Positions 41,272 to 48,148 of a stretch of DNA of 48,148 nt are shown in pieces. Under the pieces are notes generated by a model that saw only the letters and a list, made by a program, of their open reading frames with translations, had not been told where the DNA came from and made no database searches. The DNA is from a virus, in IMG/VR virus record IMGVR_UViG_3300035034_000210, positions 1-48,148 of that record, one strand, 5' to 3'. The position numbers were made by a program, and so were the translations under genes. Position 1 is the stretch's first letter. Every line of letters begins with the position of its first letter.

Positions 41272-44103
41272 TCAACGAACCGTGCTAACACGACCGTTAG
41301 CTATGTTTGAACCTGTTGATCTTGTGTTTCTTTCAATCTGATCAGAATCTTCTGCCATTTCTCGTACAACTGTTAACATCTGACTCATAAGCATATTTAA
41401 CTGTTTAATTGAATCTAGAGAGCCTTGATTGGCTGTGTTCATAGTGCTGACCAATTGATTTTTAATATCGTTTAAATTTTCTGTAAGTGTAGAAATATTT
41501 TCAATTTCTACTTTTGGTGTAGTTTGTGTTGAACTAGATTGACTATCAAAATTTAGGCCAGGCAATTGAGCAGTTCTAGATTTACCCATAGCAGCACCAG
41601 TGTTTATACTACTAATCATTTGCCCTAGAGGACTGTCTAGAGGTATTACTGCTTCTGTGCCGTGGAGCATAGCCAGTGTGCCACTCCCAAAGTCTTGAAA
41701 GCCTTTGGTACCTTGAGAGAAGGATTCAATCTCTCCAAAGATACCAGTTGCTCGACCAGCATTATAAATTTCTCTAAGCAAATTAAGTTGTTCTTCTGAG
41801 GCATTACCTGATGATGCTAATTTAGCAAGCTCTCTTATTTCAATTCCTTCTTCTAGTCCTGTAATTAATCTTCTACCTTGATCAAGAAAAGACCTATTAG
41901 ATTCTAATTGTGTTCTAAAAATTTCAGAATATTCGGCACCTAAAGATTCATAAAATTTTTCTAATTCTTCTCCAGTAAACCTTGACCCTGTAGTGCCACC
42001 GGCTTGACTGCCTCTACTCTGTAATTGCTCAAATACTGCTCGGCCAAAGTTTTCTGCTGCATCTACTGTAGGTGTTCCGGTCTCTTGCGACTGTCTTTCT
42101 GCAACTTCTTCACGATCTATACCTAACAGTTTTCTTGCAAGAAAGCTATTAACAAAGGTATCTTGCATTGTGTTTATAAGAATTTGAAACATTGAACTGA
42201 TGTCATTTCTTAATTGAGCAGATTCTGAACTGTTCCAAAATTCACTAAAGCCAGTTACAAGACCGTTAGTAACTGTGCCGACGCCATTTATCAAGGCTTG
42301 TAATACACCGCTGTCATCAAAAAGATCTGCAATGCCATTTCTTAAACTTTGTATTAAGCCGCCTCGACGTATATCTTCACCTGTACCATCAAGTCTAGTG
42401 TTTTCTAATTTACCAAAGATTGCATCCCTGAAGAAATTTCCTATGTCATTAACTAGATCAGAAATAGCCTGTTCAGGATCAGCAGCAAACGCATTTATAA
42501 AACGTTCAATCTTAGGAACAACGCCTTCGATTTTTTCTCTCATGATGTTAATTGCATTTTGAAATTTTGTACCTTCGCCATCTTGTCCTACAAAATCTCT
42601 AAAAGATCCAGCAACGGCTGCAAGGGATGGAGATATAGCTTCTAATAATGGGTTAGTGAGATTTTCTGTTAATGCTTCTCTGGCTTCTCGTAGCCCTTCT
42701 CTAAATGCAGCGATTGCATCTAATTCGCTGCCTTGAGGAATCATTTGGTTTCCAGCAGCTTCCATACTAGCTAAAAACTCATCTCTAGCAAATTCAATTG
42801 TTCCGTTAGCATTTTCTCTAAGAAACTGTCCTACAAATTCAGCAGTTGTACCAAACTGTTCTGCTACTGTGCTAGCAACTCCTCCTAGGCCTGCGCTGCC
42901 TGCTGCTAATAGATTTTCATAACTACCAGCAGCACTAATTTGTGCTTCGAGAAGATCAGCTAGTTGTTCTCTTTGTGATTGAGCAGAAGTAAATGCTTCT
43001 TTATCTGCTGCCGACTGTATAGATTGAGCTTCGTTTAGTTGACCGACAAATTGACGAATAACATCTCCTTGTGTTGCTAAAAGAATTGCCTGTTCTTCAT
43101 TAAGCGGAGGTAGTCCTAAAAATTCTCTTCTCACTGCTTCTACATAATCTTGGCCCATTGTAGCTGCATTACTTAAAACCTGTTGTATACCTGCTTGTTG
43201 ATCTTCTGTTAATCTCGCCATACGCATCTGAAACGCCATGCCTTGTTGAGCTGCTGCAATTTCGTCGCGCTGTTGTTTTATGTCTTTACCAGTTAACTTT
43301 GACAGTGTTAACATATTTTTTGTTAGACTTTCAACTGCGGCGGCTTGGTTGTTTCTATCTATTTGATCTTGTCTAACACCTGCTCTTGTTACATATTGAA
43401 AGAATGCTAATTGTTCATTTAATTCTTCAGCTGTAAGTCCCATTGCTGTAAACTGCTGCCTTACATCAGAACCTAATGCTTCGCTCAGAGATCTAGTTGC
43501 TCTAATACCTTGATCAACTGTGCCGCCGAACGCTGCTAGTCTTGTACTGTTCTGTGTAACAAAACCGCTTAATTCACCAAAGCTTAATCTTAATTCTCTT
43601 GAACTGTTTCGCAATTCGCCGAGGTCATAACCAAAACTAGCACCACTGGTTGCCATACTTTGAAAGGCATCAAACGAATCGTCTATGATATCTGTAAATT
43701 TGCTTAGTACACTACCAAACACTGGAATGCTTTGAACTAATCCACTGAGAGATTCATCGCCTGACATCACAGTTTGTGCAAATTGTGTTACACTAGATGT
43801 TAATAGGCCTATACCGCCTGCTACGAGATTAGTTATTCCTCCCAACAAACTTCCCATTGCTCTAGTAGATGATCTCAGGGCACTGGTGTATTCTTTCTGA
43901 GCTTCGATTTTTTCTTCTATTGCTTTGATATCTTCTTGTAGAGTACGAGTATGAAGACGTTGAACTTTGGCAGCTTCTTTTTTTGGATCTCTACCAGTAG
44001 TAACTGCTAGTTTTTCTATTGCTCGTGTAAGGCCAGCAAGAGTTGCTTCACTAGCAACTCCGCCTTCCCCGCCTACATTACTAATTTCTACTTGATCAGC
44101 CAA
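41272..44103 (-). CDS. Tail tape-measure protein (943 aa)
   Basis: It is a long, mainly helical protein. A Gly/hydrophobic segment near residues 85-110 (GSLLGGITNLVAGGIGLLTS) is followed by extended Gln/Ala-rich helices, as in tape-measure proteins that set tail length. The C-terminal region contains GTLAMLHGTEAVIPLDSPLG, a motif common to tape-measure proteins, then a coiled coil (NLNDIKNQLVSTMNTANQGS). In T4 this role is held by gp29. The start read here is TTG at 44101-44103, preceded by AGGA at a fair distance; there is no nearby in-frame ATG. It diverges from gp26. The next gene downstream is the portal, so the usual gp18/gp19 sheath and tube genes are not between them. Confidence 0.8.
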   Translation of the reverse strand: MADQVEISNVGGEGGVASEATLAGLTRAIEKLAVTTGRDPKKEAAKVQRLHTRTLQEDIKAIEEKIEAQKEYTSALRSSTRAMGSLLGGITNLVAGGIGLLTSSVTQFAQTVMSGDESLSGLVQSIPVFGSVLSKFTDIIDDSFDAFQSMATSGASFGYDLGELRNSSRELRLSFGELSGFVTQNSTRLAAFGGTVDQGIRATRSLSEALGSDVRQQFTAMGLTAEELNEQLAFFQYVTRAGVRQDQIDRNNQAAAVESLTKNMLTLSKLTGKDIKQQRDEIAAAQQGMAFQMRMARLTEDQQAGIQQVLSNAATMGQDYVEAVRREFLGLPPLNEEQAILLATQGDVIRQFVGQLNEAQSIQSAADKEAFTSAQSQREQLADLLEAQISAAGSYENLLAAGSAGLGGVASTVAEQFGTTAEFVGQFLRENANGTIEFARDEFLASMEAAGNQMIPQGSELDAIAAFREGLREAREALTENLTNPLLEAISPSLAAVAGSFRDFVGQDGEGTKFQNAINIMREKIEGVVPKIERFINAFAADPEQAISDLVNDIGNFFRDAIFGKLENTRLDGTGEDIRRGGLIQSLRNGIADLFDDSGVLQALINGVGTVTNGLVTGFSEFWNSSESAQLRNDISSMFQILINTMQDTFVNSFLARKLLGIDREEVAERQSQETGTPTVDAAENFGRAVFEQLQSRGSQAGGTTGSRFTGEELEKFYESLGAEYSEIFRTQLESNRSFLDQGRRLITGLEEGIEIRELAKLASSGNASEEQLNLLREIYNAGRATGIFGEIESFSQGTKGFQDFGSGTLAMLHGTEAVIPLDSPLGQMISSINTGAAMGKSRTAQLPGLNFDSQSSSTQTTPKVEIENISTLTENLNDIKNQLVSTMNTANQGSLDSIKQLNMLMSQMLTVVREMAEDSDQIERNTRSTGSNIANGRVSTVR

Positions 44104-44130
44104 AGTTAAAAATCCTAGTTAACTGCGTAC

Positions 44131-44137
44131 ATAAATA
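44131..44137 (+). promoter_or_regulatory. Late-promoter-like ATAAATA for gp26 (plus strand)
   Basis: The plus strand reads GTACATAAATAACTTAG, 43 bases upstream of the gp26 ATG. AGGAGC lies 8 bases before that ATG. It is the plus-strand member of a divergent pair. Confidence 0.5.
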
Positions 44138-44160
44138 ACTTAGATACATACATTATAGTA

Positions 44161-44167
44161 TATTTAT
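44161..44167 (-). promoter_or_regulatory. Late-promoter-like ATAAATA for the tape-measure gene (minus strand)
   Basis: The minus strand reads CTGATAAATATACTATAATG, 57 bases upstream of the TTG at 44103. It overlaps the start region of gp26, so the two divergent transcripts would share about 30 bases. Confidence 0.4.
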
Positions 44168-44179
44168 CAGGAGCAACAC

Positions 44180-45043
44180 ATGCAGAACGTACAGTCAGGA
44201 ACACCTAATCCTTTAAAAAAATATTTTAGGCAACCTAAAATCTATGTATCATTGCCCAGCAGAGGCAATTTTTATCCGTTAAACAGTTTAGAAGAAACTG
44301 AAACTGGACAACTTCCTGTCTTTCCAATGACAGCAAGAGATGAAATTACTATGAAAACTCCTGATGCTCTTGTTAATGGACAGGCCACAGTGGAAGTTAT
44401 ACACAGTTGTATTCCTAATATCAAAAATGCCTGGGACGTTCCTATTATTGATTTAGATATTATACTGATTGCTCTACGCATAGCCAGTTATGGTGAAACT
44501 ATGGATGTTAACATCAAAACTCCAGTTACTGGCGAAGAAAAAACATATAGTCTAAATTTAGTCAACATGCTAAATGAATTAAGTTCTATAGAATACAACA
44601 ATAAAATAGAACTAGATGATATGACTGTGTACATACGTCCACTCAGTTATAGAGATTTTACTAAAACTAGTCTTAAAGCATTTGAAGAACAAAAGATCTT
44701 TAAGTTGCTCAACAACGATAAAGTTACAGACGAAGAAAAATTAGTTAAATTTAACGAAAGTTTTAAAAAGCTAACCGACATCACAGTAACAACACTTGAA
44801 AAAAGTATTATGCGTATCGAGCTAGATGATGTTTCAGTTACTGATCCTAATCATATAAAAGAATTTATTGACAACGCAGATAAAACATTTTATCGTCGTG
44901 TTGTTGATCATGTTGAAAGTGAAAAAGCAAAATTTGCTATTAAGCCATTAACAGTAACCGCTACTGAAGAAGAAATCGAAAAAGGTGTTCCTGCGACTTT
45001 TGAAGTACCAGTAACTTTTGATCAATCAAATTTTTTCGCATGA
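44180..45043 (+). CDS. 26: Baseplate hub subunit, T4 gp26-like (287 aa)
   Basis: The N-terminus has YVSLPSRGNFYPLNS and TARDEITMKTPDALVNGQAT, followed by VIHSCIPNIKNAWDVPIIDL and IILIALRIASYGETMDVNIK. These match the conserved part of the gp26-type T4 baseplate hub family, which occurs widely in T4-like marine phages. At 287 aa it is longer than T4 gp26 (208 aa), through a C-terminal acidic extension (TATEEEIEKGVPATFEVPVT). The AGGAGC ribosome site and ATAAATA promoter support this start. It overlaps the next gene by four bases (ATGA). It helps start baseplate hub assembly on the cell membrane in T4; the same role is inferred here. Confidence 0.85.
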   Translation: MQNVQSGTPNPLKKYFRQPKIYVSLPSRGNFYPLNSLEETETGQLPVFPMTARDEITMKTPDALVNGQATVEVIHSCIPNIKNAWDVPIIDLDIILIALRIASYGETMDVNIKTPVTGEEKTYSLNLVNMLNELSSIEYNNKIELDDMTVYIRPLSYRDFTKTSLKAFEEQKIFKLLNNDKVTDEEKLVKFNESFKKLTDITVTTLEKSIMRIELDDVSVTDPNHIKEFIDNADKTFYRRVVDHVESEKAKFAIKPLTVTATEEEIEKGVPATFEVPVTFDQSNFFA

Positions 45044-45267
45044 GGATCTTAAGCCTGTCTTATAACCAAATTTTAGAAGAAGTTAAGATCCTAGATAACG
45101 AAGTAAAACAAATAAAAGATACAGTTTTAAAAATGGCATGGTACATGCGTGGTGCTGTACCAATTGACGATGCGTTTGCTATGTGTGTCGAAGATAGAGA
45201 AATTGTGTCTAAAATAATAGAAGAAAATCTAGAAACCACAAAGAAAAGCGGACTGCCTTTCTTCTAA
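45040..45267 (+). CDS. Small gp51-like hub-assembly / tape-measure-chaperone-type protein (75 aa)
   Basis: It contains KDTVLKMAWYMRGAVPIDDA and VEDREIVSKIIEENLETTKK, ending SGLPFF. I recognise this as the small protein after gp26 in T4-like cyanophages, often called gp51 (baseplate hub assembly catalyst). It is translated by start-stop overlap with gp26. In many tailed phages the gene pair before the tape-measure gene encodes assembly chaperones, and gp26 followed by this small protein looks like the same arrangement, although here it is on the opposite strand. The gp51 name rests on memory of annotation practice rather than on T4 sequence similarity. Confidence 0.6.
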   Translation: MRILSLSYNQILEEVKILDNEVKQIKDTVLKMAWYMRGAVPIDDAFAMCVEDREIVSKIIEENLETTKKSGLPFF

Positions 45268-45807
45268 TTATGCAGCCGGTGGCGTACTTCTTCCTCTACC
45301 CAATGGTATCGGAGGTACTTTAGTAGCCGGCAATCCTTTTTGTAACTGCTGTATTAGTCTTCTCTTTTCTTTGGCAGACAACTTCATTGCTGAAGTTTTA
45401 GTCTGAGTATATGTAGAACTAGCGGGTGCTGCGGGGGCTGAACTTGGTTGTGCTGATGCTGCTGGAGAAGCCGGTGTTGATTTATTTAAACTTGTAGTTT
45501 GTTGAACCTTCTGTTTAAAAATATTTTCTATTCTTTTTTGATTCATTGGCTGAGTTGTATCAACGTCACTAGTGTCAACTCCCTTGCTTTTTAAAAATGC
45601 TATTACATCTTGAGTGTCTGCTTGATTGAAATTCTTTTTGCCCTGTGTGCCAAGGTATCTAGCAAATTCATTTCCTAATTGTTTTATTGCAGTCGAAGAA
45701 ACTTGTTTTCCAGTTTTAAATGCACGACGTCTTTCTCTTCCACTAGGTGTCAGTAGATCTAAAGGACCTTCATTCAGATCATCACGCTTTGTCTCATATA
45801 TTCTCAT
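45268..45807 (-). CDS. Unrecognised basic protein with Pro/Ala/Ser linker (179 aa)
   Basis: The N-terminal part (MRIYETKRDDLNEGPLDLLT ... NEFARYLGTQGKKNFNQADT) is helical and charged. The middle (residues ~112-138) is a low-complexity PAS/PAA linker (STPASPAASAQPSSAPAAPA), and the C-terminus is basic (KLSAKEKRRLIQQLQKGLPA). The MRIYExKR opening is common to small internal or structural proteins of T4-like marine phages. I place the start at ATG 45805-45807 (GGAG 8 bases upstream) rather than the TTG one codon earlier. Its stop abuts that of the plus-strand gp51-like gene with no gap. The function is unknown; an internal head protein is possible. Confidence 0.55.
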   Translation of the reverse strand: MRIYETKRDDLNEGPLDLLTPSGRERRRAFKTGKQVSSTAIKQLGNEFARYLGTQGKKNFNQADTQDVIAFLKSKGVDTSDVDTTQPMNQKRIENIFKQKVQQTTSLNKSTPASPAASAQPSSAPAAPASSTYTQTKTSAMKLSAKEKRRLIQQLQKGLPATKVPPIPLGRGRSTPPAA

Positions 45808-45810
45808 CAA

Positions 45811-46376
45811 GAATCTCCATTAGCACTATGTTATCTATTATTTATTATCTACACAGCTCGAATATCTACTTCGTAGATATTAGTTTTCGCTAACGCTCAA
45901 ACTACTTTTATTTCTTATCGATTAATAAGAAGTTATTAACTGAACATAGTGAAGTAATAGTTTCATGTAGATCGTTTCAGTCAGACGGAACCTGTTACGG
46001 TTCCGTCTAATCTCAAAAATGCTTCATGTGAGTCATGTCCGCAGCCGAGACTTGGAAATAGGTATTTTCTGCTACACAATGGGCTCTGACCTTTCCCAAC
46101 CTACGTCGACTTCGAAATATAGTGCATAAACTATAAAACGGATTTATAGCGTATGCACTATATTCTTATCCCCCGCTTCGTTCCAATGCTAAAGGGTTTT
46201 TATGTGTAATGTGCAGTGTTTCGATTGACAGCAATCAATCTACGTCAACCTATGAGCCCAATTTGTTTGATGGCTTCCACACTCTGGTGTGTTGATCAAC
46301 GTATTGCGTGTTCGGGGTTCAAGCCGACTTTTCCACAGCGGTATTATAAACTGGCCCGCCAACCTTATGTGCTGTA
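45811..46376. ncRNA. 566-base non-coding region with multiple perfect inverted repeats
   Basis: No convincing coding frame is present. There are several strong helices: AATATCTAC/GTAGATATT (45861-45881), TTCTTAT/ATAAGAA (45912-45931), AGACGGAACC/GGTTCCGTCT (45983-46008) and ATATAGTGCAT/ATGCACTATAT with inner CTATAAA/TTTATAG (46117-46163). CACTATGTT (45824-45832) pairs perfectly with AACATAGTG (45943-45951), enclosing the first two hairpins, and TGGGCTC (46080-46086) with GAGCCCA (46254-46260). Which strand is transcribed, if either, cannot be told. The minus strand would be the leader of the 179-aa gene. I could not match it to a group I intron, tmRNA, RNase P RNA or tRNA. Confidence 0.4.
45839..45845 (-). 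promoter_or_regulatory. Late-promoter-like ATAAATA before the 179-aa gene
   Basis: The minus strand reads GATAATAAATAATAG, 31 bases upstream of the chosen ATG. It lies inside the large arm of the structured region. Confidence 0.35.
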
Positions 46377-46802
46377 TTATTTTTGGTTTTTAAGAGATTC
46401 TATAAGAGCCTTGGATCCGCCTACACGAACGTTAATAATGCCGTTGTAATATTCGTCTGTCTCTAGTACACGCCTGTCAAATTGTTCTTTGGCCTCTAAA
46501 TAACTTAGTTCAGATCTAGTTGTACACCAAAAGAGTACTTCTCTAGTAAAATTCTCTGCACCTAAAGCTGCAACGTCTGCCTTGAGATTGTCAGAACTAC
46601 TCCAGTAGTCACGCCAATCACTTTCTACAGTGTATTTTCTACGATTCTTTTTGCCTTTGAGTGGTGGTTTAGATTTTTTAAACTGAGCAAGTTTTTTGCC
46701 TATGTATTTTTTGTTGTTGGTGACATTTGTTATCAAGTAAACAAAGCCTATTGAGCCTTCTGGTATTTCTTCTATAACCGTTCCTTGATAAGTCCAATAC
46801 AT
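46377..46802 (-). CDS. GIY-YIG-fold endonuclease-like protein (141 aa)
   Basis: GFVYLITNVTNNKKYIGKK gives the FVY...YIG pair near residues 19-37. It is followed by basic residues (KGKKNRRKYTVESDWRDYW), a Glu-containing helix (SYLEAKEQFDRRVLETD) and a closing YYNGIINVRVGG. This is the GIY-YIG core with its usual catalytic Glu and Asn positions. It lacks a clear DNA-binding tail. T4-like marine phages often carry this gene near gp46; T4 itself has GIY-YIG proteins such as the Seg homing nucleases and DenA. I infer a nuclease, either homing-derived or for host DNA breakdown. It lies 15 bases after the 79-aa gene. Confidence 0.7.
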   Translation of the reverse strand: MYWTYQGTVIEEIPEGSIGFVYLITNVTNNKKYIGKKLAQFKKSKPPLKGKKNRRKYTVESDWRDYWSSSDNLKADVAALGAENFTREVLFWCTTRSELSYLEAKEQFDRRVLETDEYYNGIINVRVGGSKALIESLKNQK

Positions 46803-46817
46803 AAACTTATATACCGA

Positions 46818-47057
46818 TTATTTTTCATTCTTGTCTGCCTTTTGGCTGCGCCTGTTGTTTGGATTTTGCCTATTGGGTTTTTCTTCTATGTAAATCTTTT
46901 TTGTTTCGTTGTATCTTTCTTTGACTAAGAGCCTTAATGCCTTTAAACTTCTTCTAATGTTGCTGTAGTTGCGCACACTGGGCGCTATTTCAAACGCTTG
47001 GTGTGCTTTGAAGTATTCTAAATACTCTCTTACTAATTTTTCGTGCGGATCGTCCAT
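46818..47057 (-). CDS. Small conserved protein downstream of gp46 (79 aa)
   Basis: It begins MDDPHEKLVREYLEYFKAHQ, a start I recognise from the small gene after gp46 in T4-like cyanophages. The middle has RNYSNIRRSLKALRLLVKER and the tail is basic and Asn/Arg-rich (KPNRQNPNNRRSQKADKNEK), which may bind nucleic acid. It starts just after the HNH gene, one base from its stop. The function is unknown. In relatives it usually follows gp46 directly, so the HNH gene probably inserted between them. Confidence 0.6.
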   Translation of the reverse strand: MDDPHEKLVREYLEYFKAHQAFEIAPSVRNYSNIRRSLKALRLLVKERYNETKKIYIEEKPNRQNPNNRRSQKADKNEK

Positions 47058-47058
47058 G

Positions 47059-47820
47059 TTACTGTATCACATCAATGTCGTTAGCGTATGATTTACAATT
47101 TTGTCCGTGCCATCTTTTGTAATTCGTAAGCATTGTAGTTTTTCCACAAAACTCGCAAGTTTTCTGTCCGTTTATTCGTGCTAATTTTTTTCTCTCTATA
47201 GTTTCTTGTGATTGCTTTCTGCCTTTAAGTTTTTCGCCTATTCTTTTCATTAGCTCAGGATCTCTAGATTTTCCTAACTTATTTTGTCTAATTTTTTCTT
47301 TTGTAGAATCACTTCTCTTTTTTCCAGTAATTTCATTCTTACGCTTTTCTCGCATAACAGAAGCATATTCGTCTCCAAAGATTTCTTCATATGACTTTCC
47401 TTTTTTTGCTTCTGACATTTTTTTCTTAGTTTCTTCGCTGTGATTTTTTCCAAAAAAAGGATTGTTTTCTTTGCTCATTCTTTTAGATTGCGCAATTGAA
47501 TGTTTGATTCTTGCCTCTTCATAGTCTTTTTCTGTAAATGTGTACTCTCTTTGCTGCGAACGACTTTGTTTATTCATCATTCTCCATAAAGCGCTCCACA
47601 TCTTCTGATTGTCGACTCCTGTTGTAAATTTAACTAATAACTTGTGACACAAAAAATGATCTTCAGCACTAAGGCACACAACGTTGTCTCTTTTATTAGA
47701 TCCATTCAGTGATTTAGGAATGATATGATGTCTTTCACAATATTGAGATTTTGGATCTAGTACTTTGTTATTTTTTATAATATCATAATATTCTTTTAAA
47801 TAATTATTTTGCGTAAACAT
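47059..47820 (-). CDS. Free-standing HNH homing endonuclease with NUMOD3 repeats (253 aa)
   Basis: An N-terminal HNH region (CERHHIIPKSLNGSNKRDNV, VCLSAEDHFLCH) is followed by NUMOD3-type DNA-binding repeats: NPFFGKNHSEETKKKMSEAK, then TGKKRSDSTKEKIRQNKLGK and LKGRKQSQETIERKKLARIN. The C-terminus ends with a possible zinc finger (CEFCGKTTMLTNYKRWHGQN, then C). This is the standard layout of phage-borne homing endonucleases of the T4 mob type. The ATG has AAGGAGATATA upstream and a TATAAATACT late promoter. It sits between gp46 and a conserved small gene. Its target is probably a nearby site in endonuclease-free relatives. Confidence 0.88.
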   Translation of the reverse strand: MFTQNNYLKEYYDIIKNNKVLDPKSQYCERHHIIPKSLNGSNKRDNVVCLSAEDHFLCHKLLVKFTTGVDNQKMWSALWRMMNKQSRSQQREYTFTEKDYEEARIKHSIAQSKRMSKENNPFFGKNHSEETKKKMSEAKKGKSYEEIFGDEYASVMREKRKNEITGKKRSDSTKEKIRQNKLGKSRDPELMKRIGEKLKGRKQSQETIERKKLARINGQKTCEFCGKTTMLTNYKRWHGQNCKSYANDIDVIQ

Positions 47821-47845
47821 TATATCTCCTTTAGAATTTACTTAG

Positions 47846-47852
47846 TATTTAT
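47846..47852 (-). promoter_or_regulatory. TATAAATA late promoter before the HNH gene
   Basis: The minus strand reads ATCGTATAAATACTAAG. It matches the T4 late consensus fully, 26 bases above the HNH start, and overlaps the stop of gp46. Confidence 0.55.
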
Positions 47853-48148
47853 ACGATACTAGTAATATCTAAATCTGATTCGTATGAGGTGAAGCCATTC
47901 TCTTTAATAACTTTGAGCACATTGTTTACTCTGCCGATCAATTCGTCCTTGTGACTGATCAAATAGATATTTTTGTTTCTTTCACGTCCCATCTTCTTGA
48001 GAACCGCAAGACTATTCTCAACGCCAGCAGTGTCCATGCCCGAATCAATAAGTTCGTCGATGAACAATAGGTTGATGCCTTGATAGAGACTTTCCCAAAC
48101 GTCACGGAAAGCAAAACTTAGACCGAGTATTAGTCTGTTTCGTTCACC
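47849..48148 (-). CDS. 46: Recombination endonuclease subunit gp46 (Rad50/SbcC-like), C-terminal end
   Basis: Only the last 99 codons lie in the window; the 5' part is beyond base 48148. The visible frame begins GERNRLILGLSFAFRDVWES, the ABC signature motif, followed by NLLFIDELIDSGMD (Walker B and D-loop) and IYLISHKDEL (switch His). This is the C-terminal ATPase half of T4 gp46, which with gp47 forms the Mre11/Rad50-like nuclease that resects DNA ends for recombination-dependent replication and host DNA degradation. An M near 48067 is internal and is not the start. Confidence 0.92.
   Translation of the reverse strand, partial: GERNRLILGLSFAFRDVWESLYQGINLLFIDELIDSGMDTAGVENSLAVLKKMGRERNKNIYLISHKDELIGRVNNVLKVIKENGFTSYESDLDITSIV

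Noticed and set aside
46305-46335. GGTTCAAGCC stretch resembling a tRNA T-loop
   Set aside because: The flanking bases do not form a 5-bp T-stem, no acceptor, D or anticodon arms fit on either strand, and there is no CCA-aligned 3' end.
45811-46376. Group I intron or tmRNA
   Set aside because: I could not find the conserved P7/P3 core elements or a tmRNA-type end pairing. The flanking genes are complete, so no exon is split. It is left as unclassified structured DNA/RNA.
46216-46449. Plus-strand 77-codon frame starting with GTG in the non-coding region
   Set aside because: There is no ribosome site, and its 3' half is antisense to the GIY-YIG gene. The sequence has no phage-like features.
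48002-48067. Start of a separate 72-aa gene at 48067
   Set aside because: The same frame runs open to base 48148 with the ABC signature motif upstream of this Met, so it is the interior of gp46.
1-48148. CRISPR array, prophage attachment site, photosynthesis or other auxiliary metabolic genes
   Set aside because: No short regularly spaced direct repeats with unique spacers, no integrase and no psbA-like or similar genes were found; only the sugar-modifying pair could count as auxiliary.

Overview
The window reads as the virion-structure part of a marine T4-like myovirus genome (cyanophage/pelagiphage type). The T4 core proteins that can be recognised are gp46 (C-terminal end), gp26, a gp51-like protein, a tape-measure protein, the gp20 portal, the gp21 protease, the gp22 scaffold and the gp23 major capsid protein. 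These are joined by a long run of modular fibre and structural proteins of the kind seen in cyanophages. The DNA is AT-rich and dense, genes abut or overlap by a few bases, and many operon starts carry an ATAAATA motif like the T4 late promoter. No photosynthesis gene, tRNA, integrase or CRISPR array is visible, so the host (cyanobacterium, SAR11 or another marine bacterium) cannot be fixed from this window.

Layout. Nearly everything is on the minus strand, so transcription runs from high to low coordinates. At 45.8-48.1 kb lie the end of gp46, a free-standing HNH homing endonuclease, a small conserved gene, a GIY-YIG-like nuclease and a 566-base non-coding stretch full of perfect inverted repeats. 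The only plus-strand genes, gp26 and the gp51-like gene (44.2-45.3 kb), diverge from the tape-measure gene. The head module (33.3-41.3 kb) holds the portal, interrupted by an HNH-containing intein, then a small protein, a Rossmann-like protein, a very acidic core protein, protease, scaffold and major capsid protein, closed by a strong terminator. From 33.2 kb down to 1 bp come about twenty structural genes. They include two pairs of giant paralogous fibre proteins (1759/1574 aa and 1112/821 aa) and the 5' part of a third giant gene (at least 1748 codons). One member of each pair carries an extra recognisable domain: an Asp-box propeller in the 1574-aa protein and a LamG domain in the 1112-aa protein.

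The most unusual region is 9.5-13.3 kb. It holds three tandem paralogs of a roughly 250-aa protein extremely rich in glycine and cysteine (19-26 Cys each, with CC and CCC runs), alternating with two paralogs that carry a tail-assembly-chaperone-like C-terminal motif. This looks like an adhesin/chaperone cassette, perhaps analogous to the Gly-rich gp38 adhesins of T-even phages. It is followed by a GT9-like glycosyltransferase and a NodU/CmcH-type carbamoyltransferase, which are sugar-modifying enzymes lodged inside the fibre cluster.

Functions rest on motifs and gene order read by eye; no database search was run.
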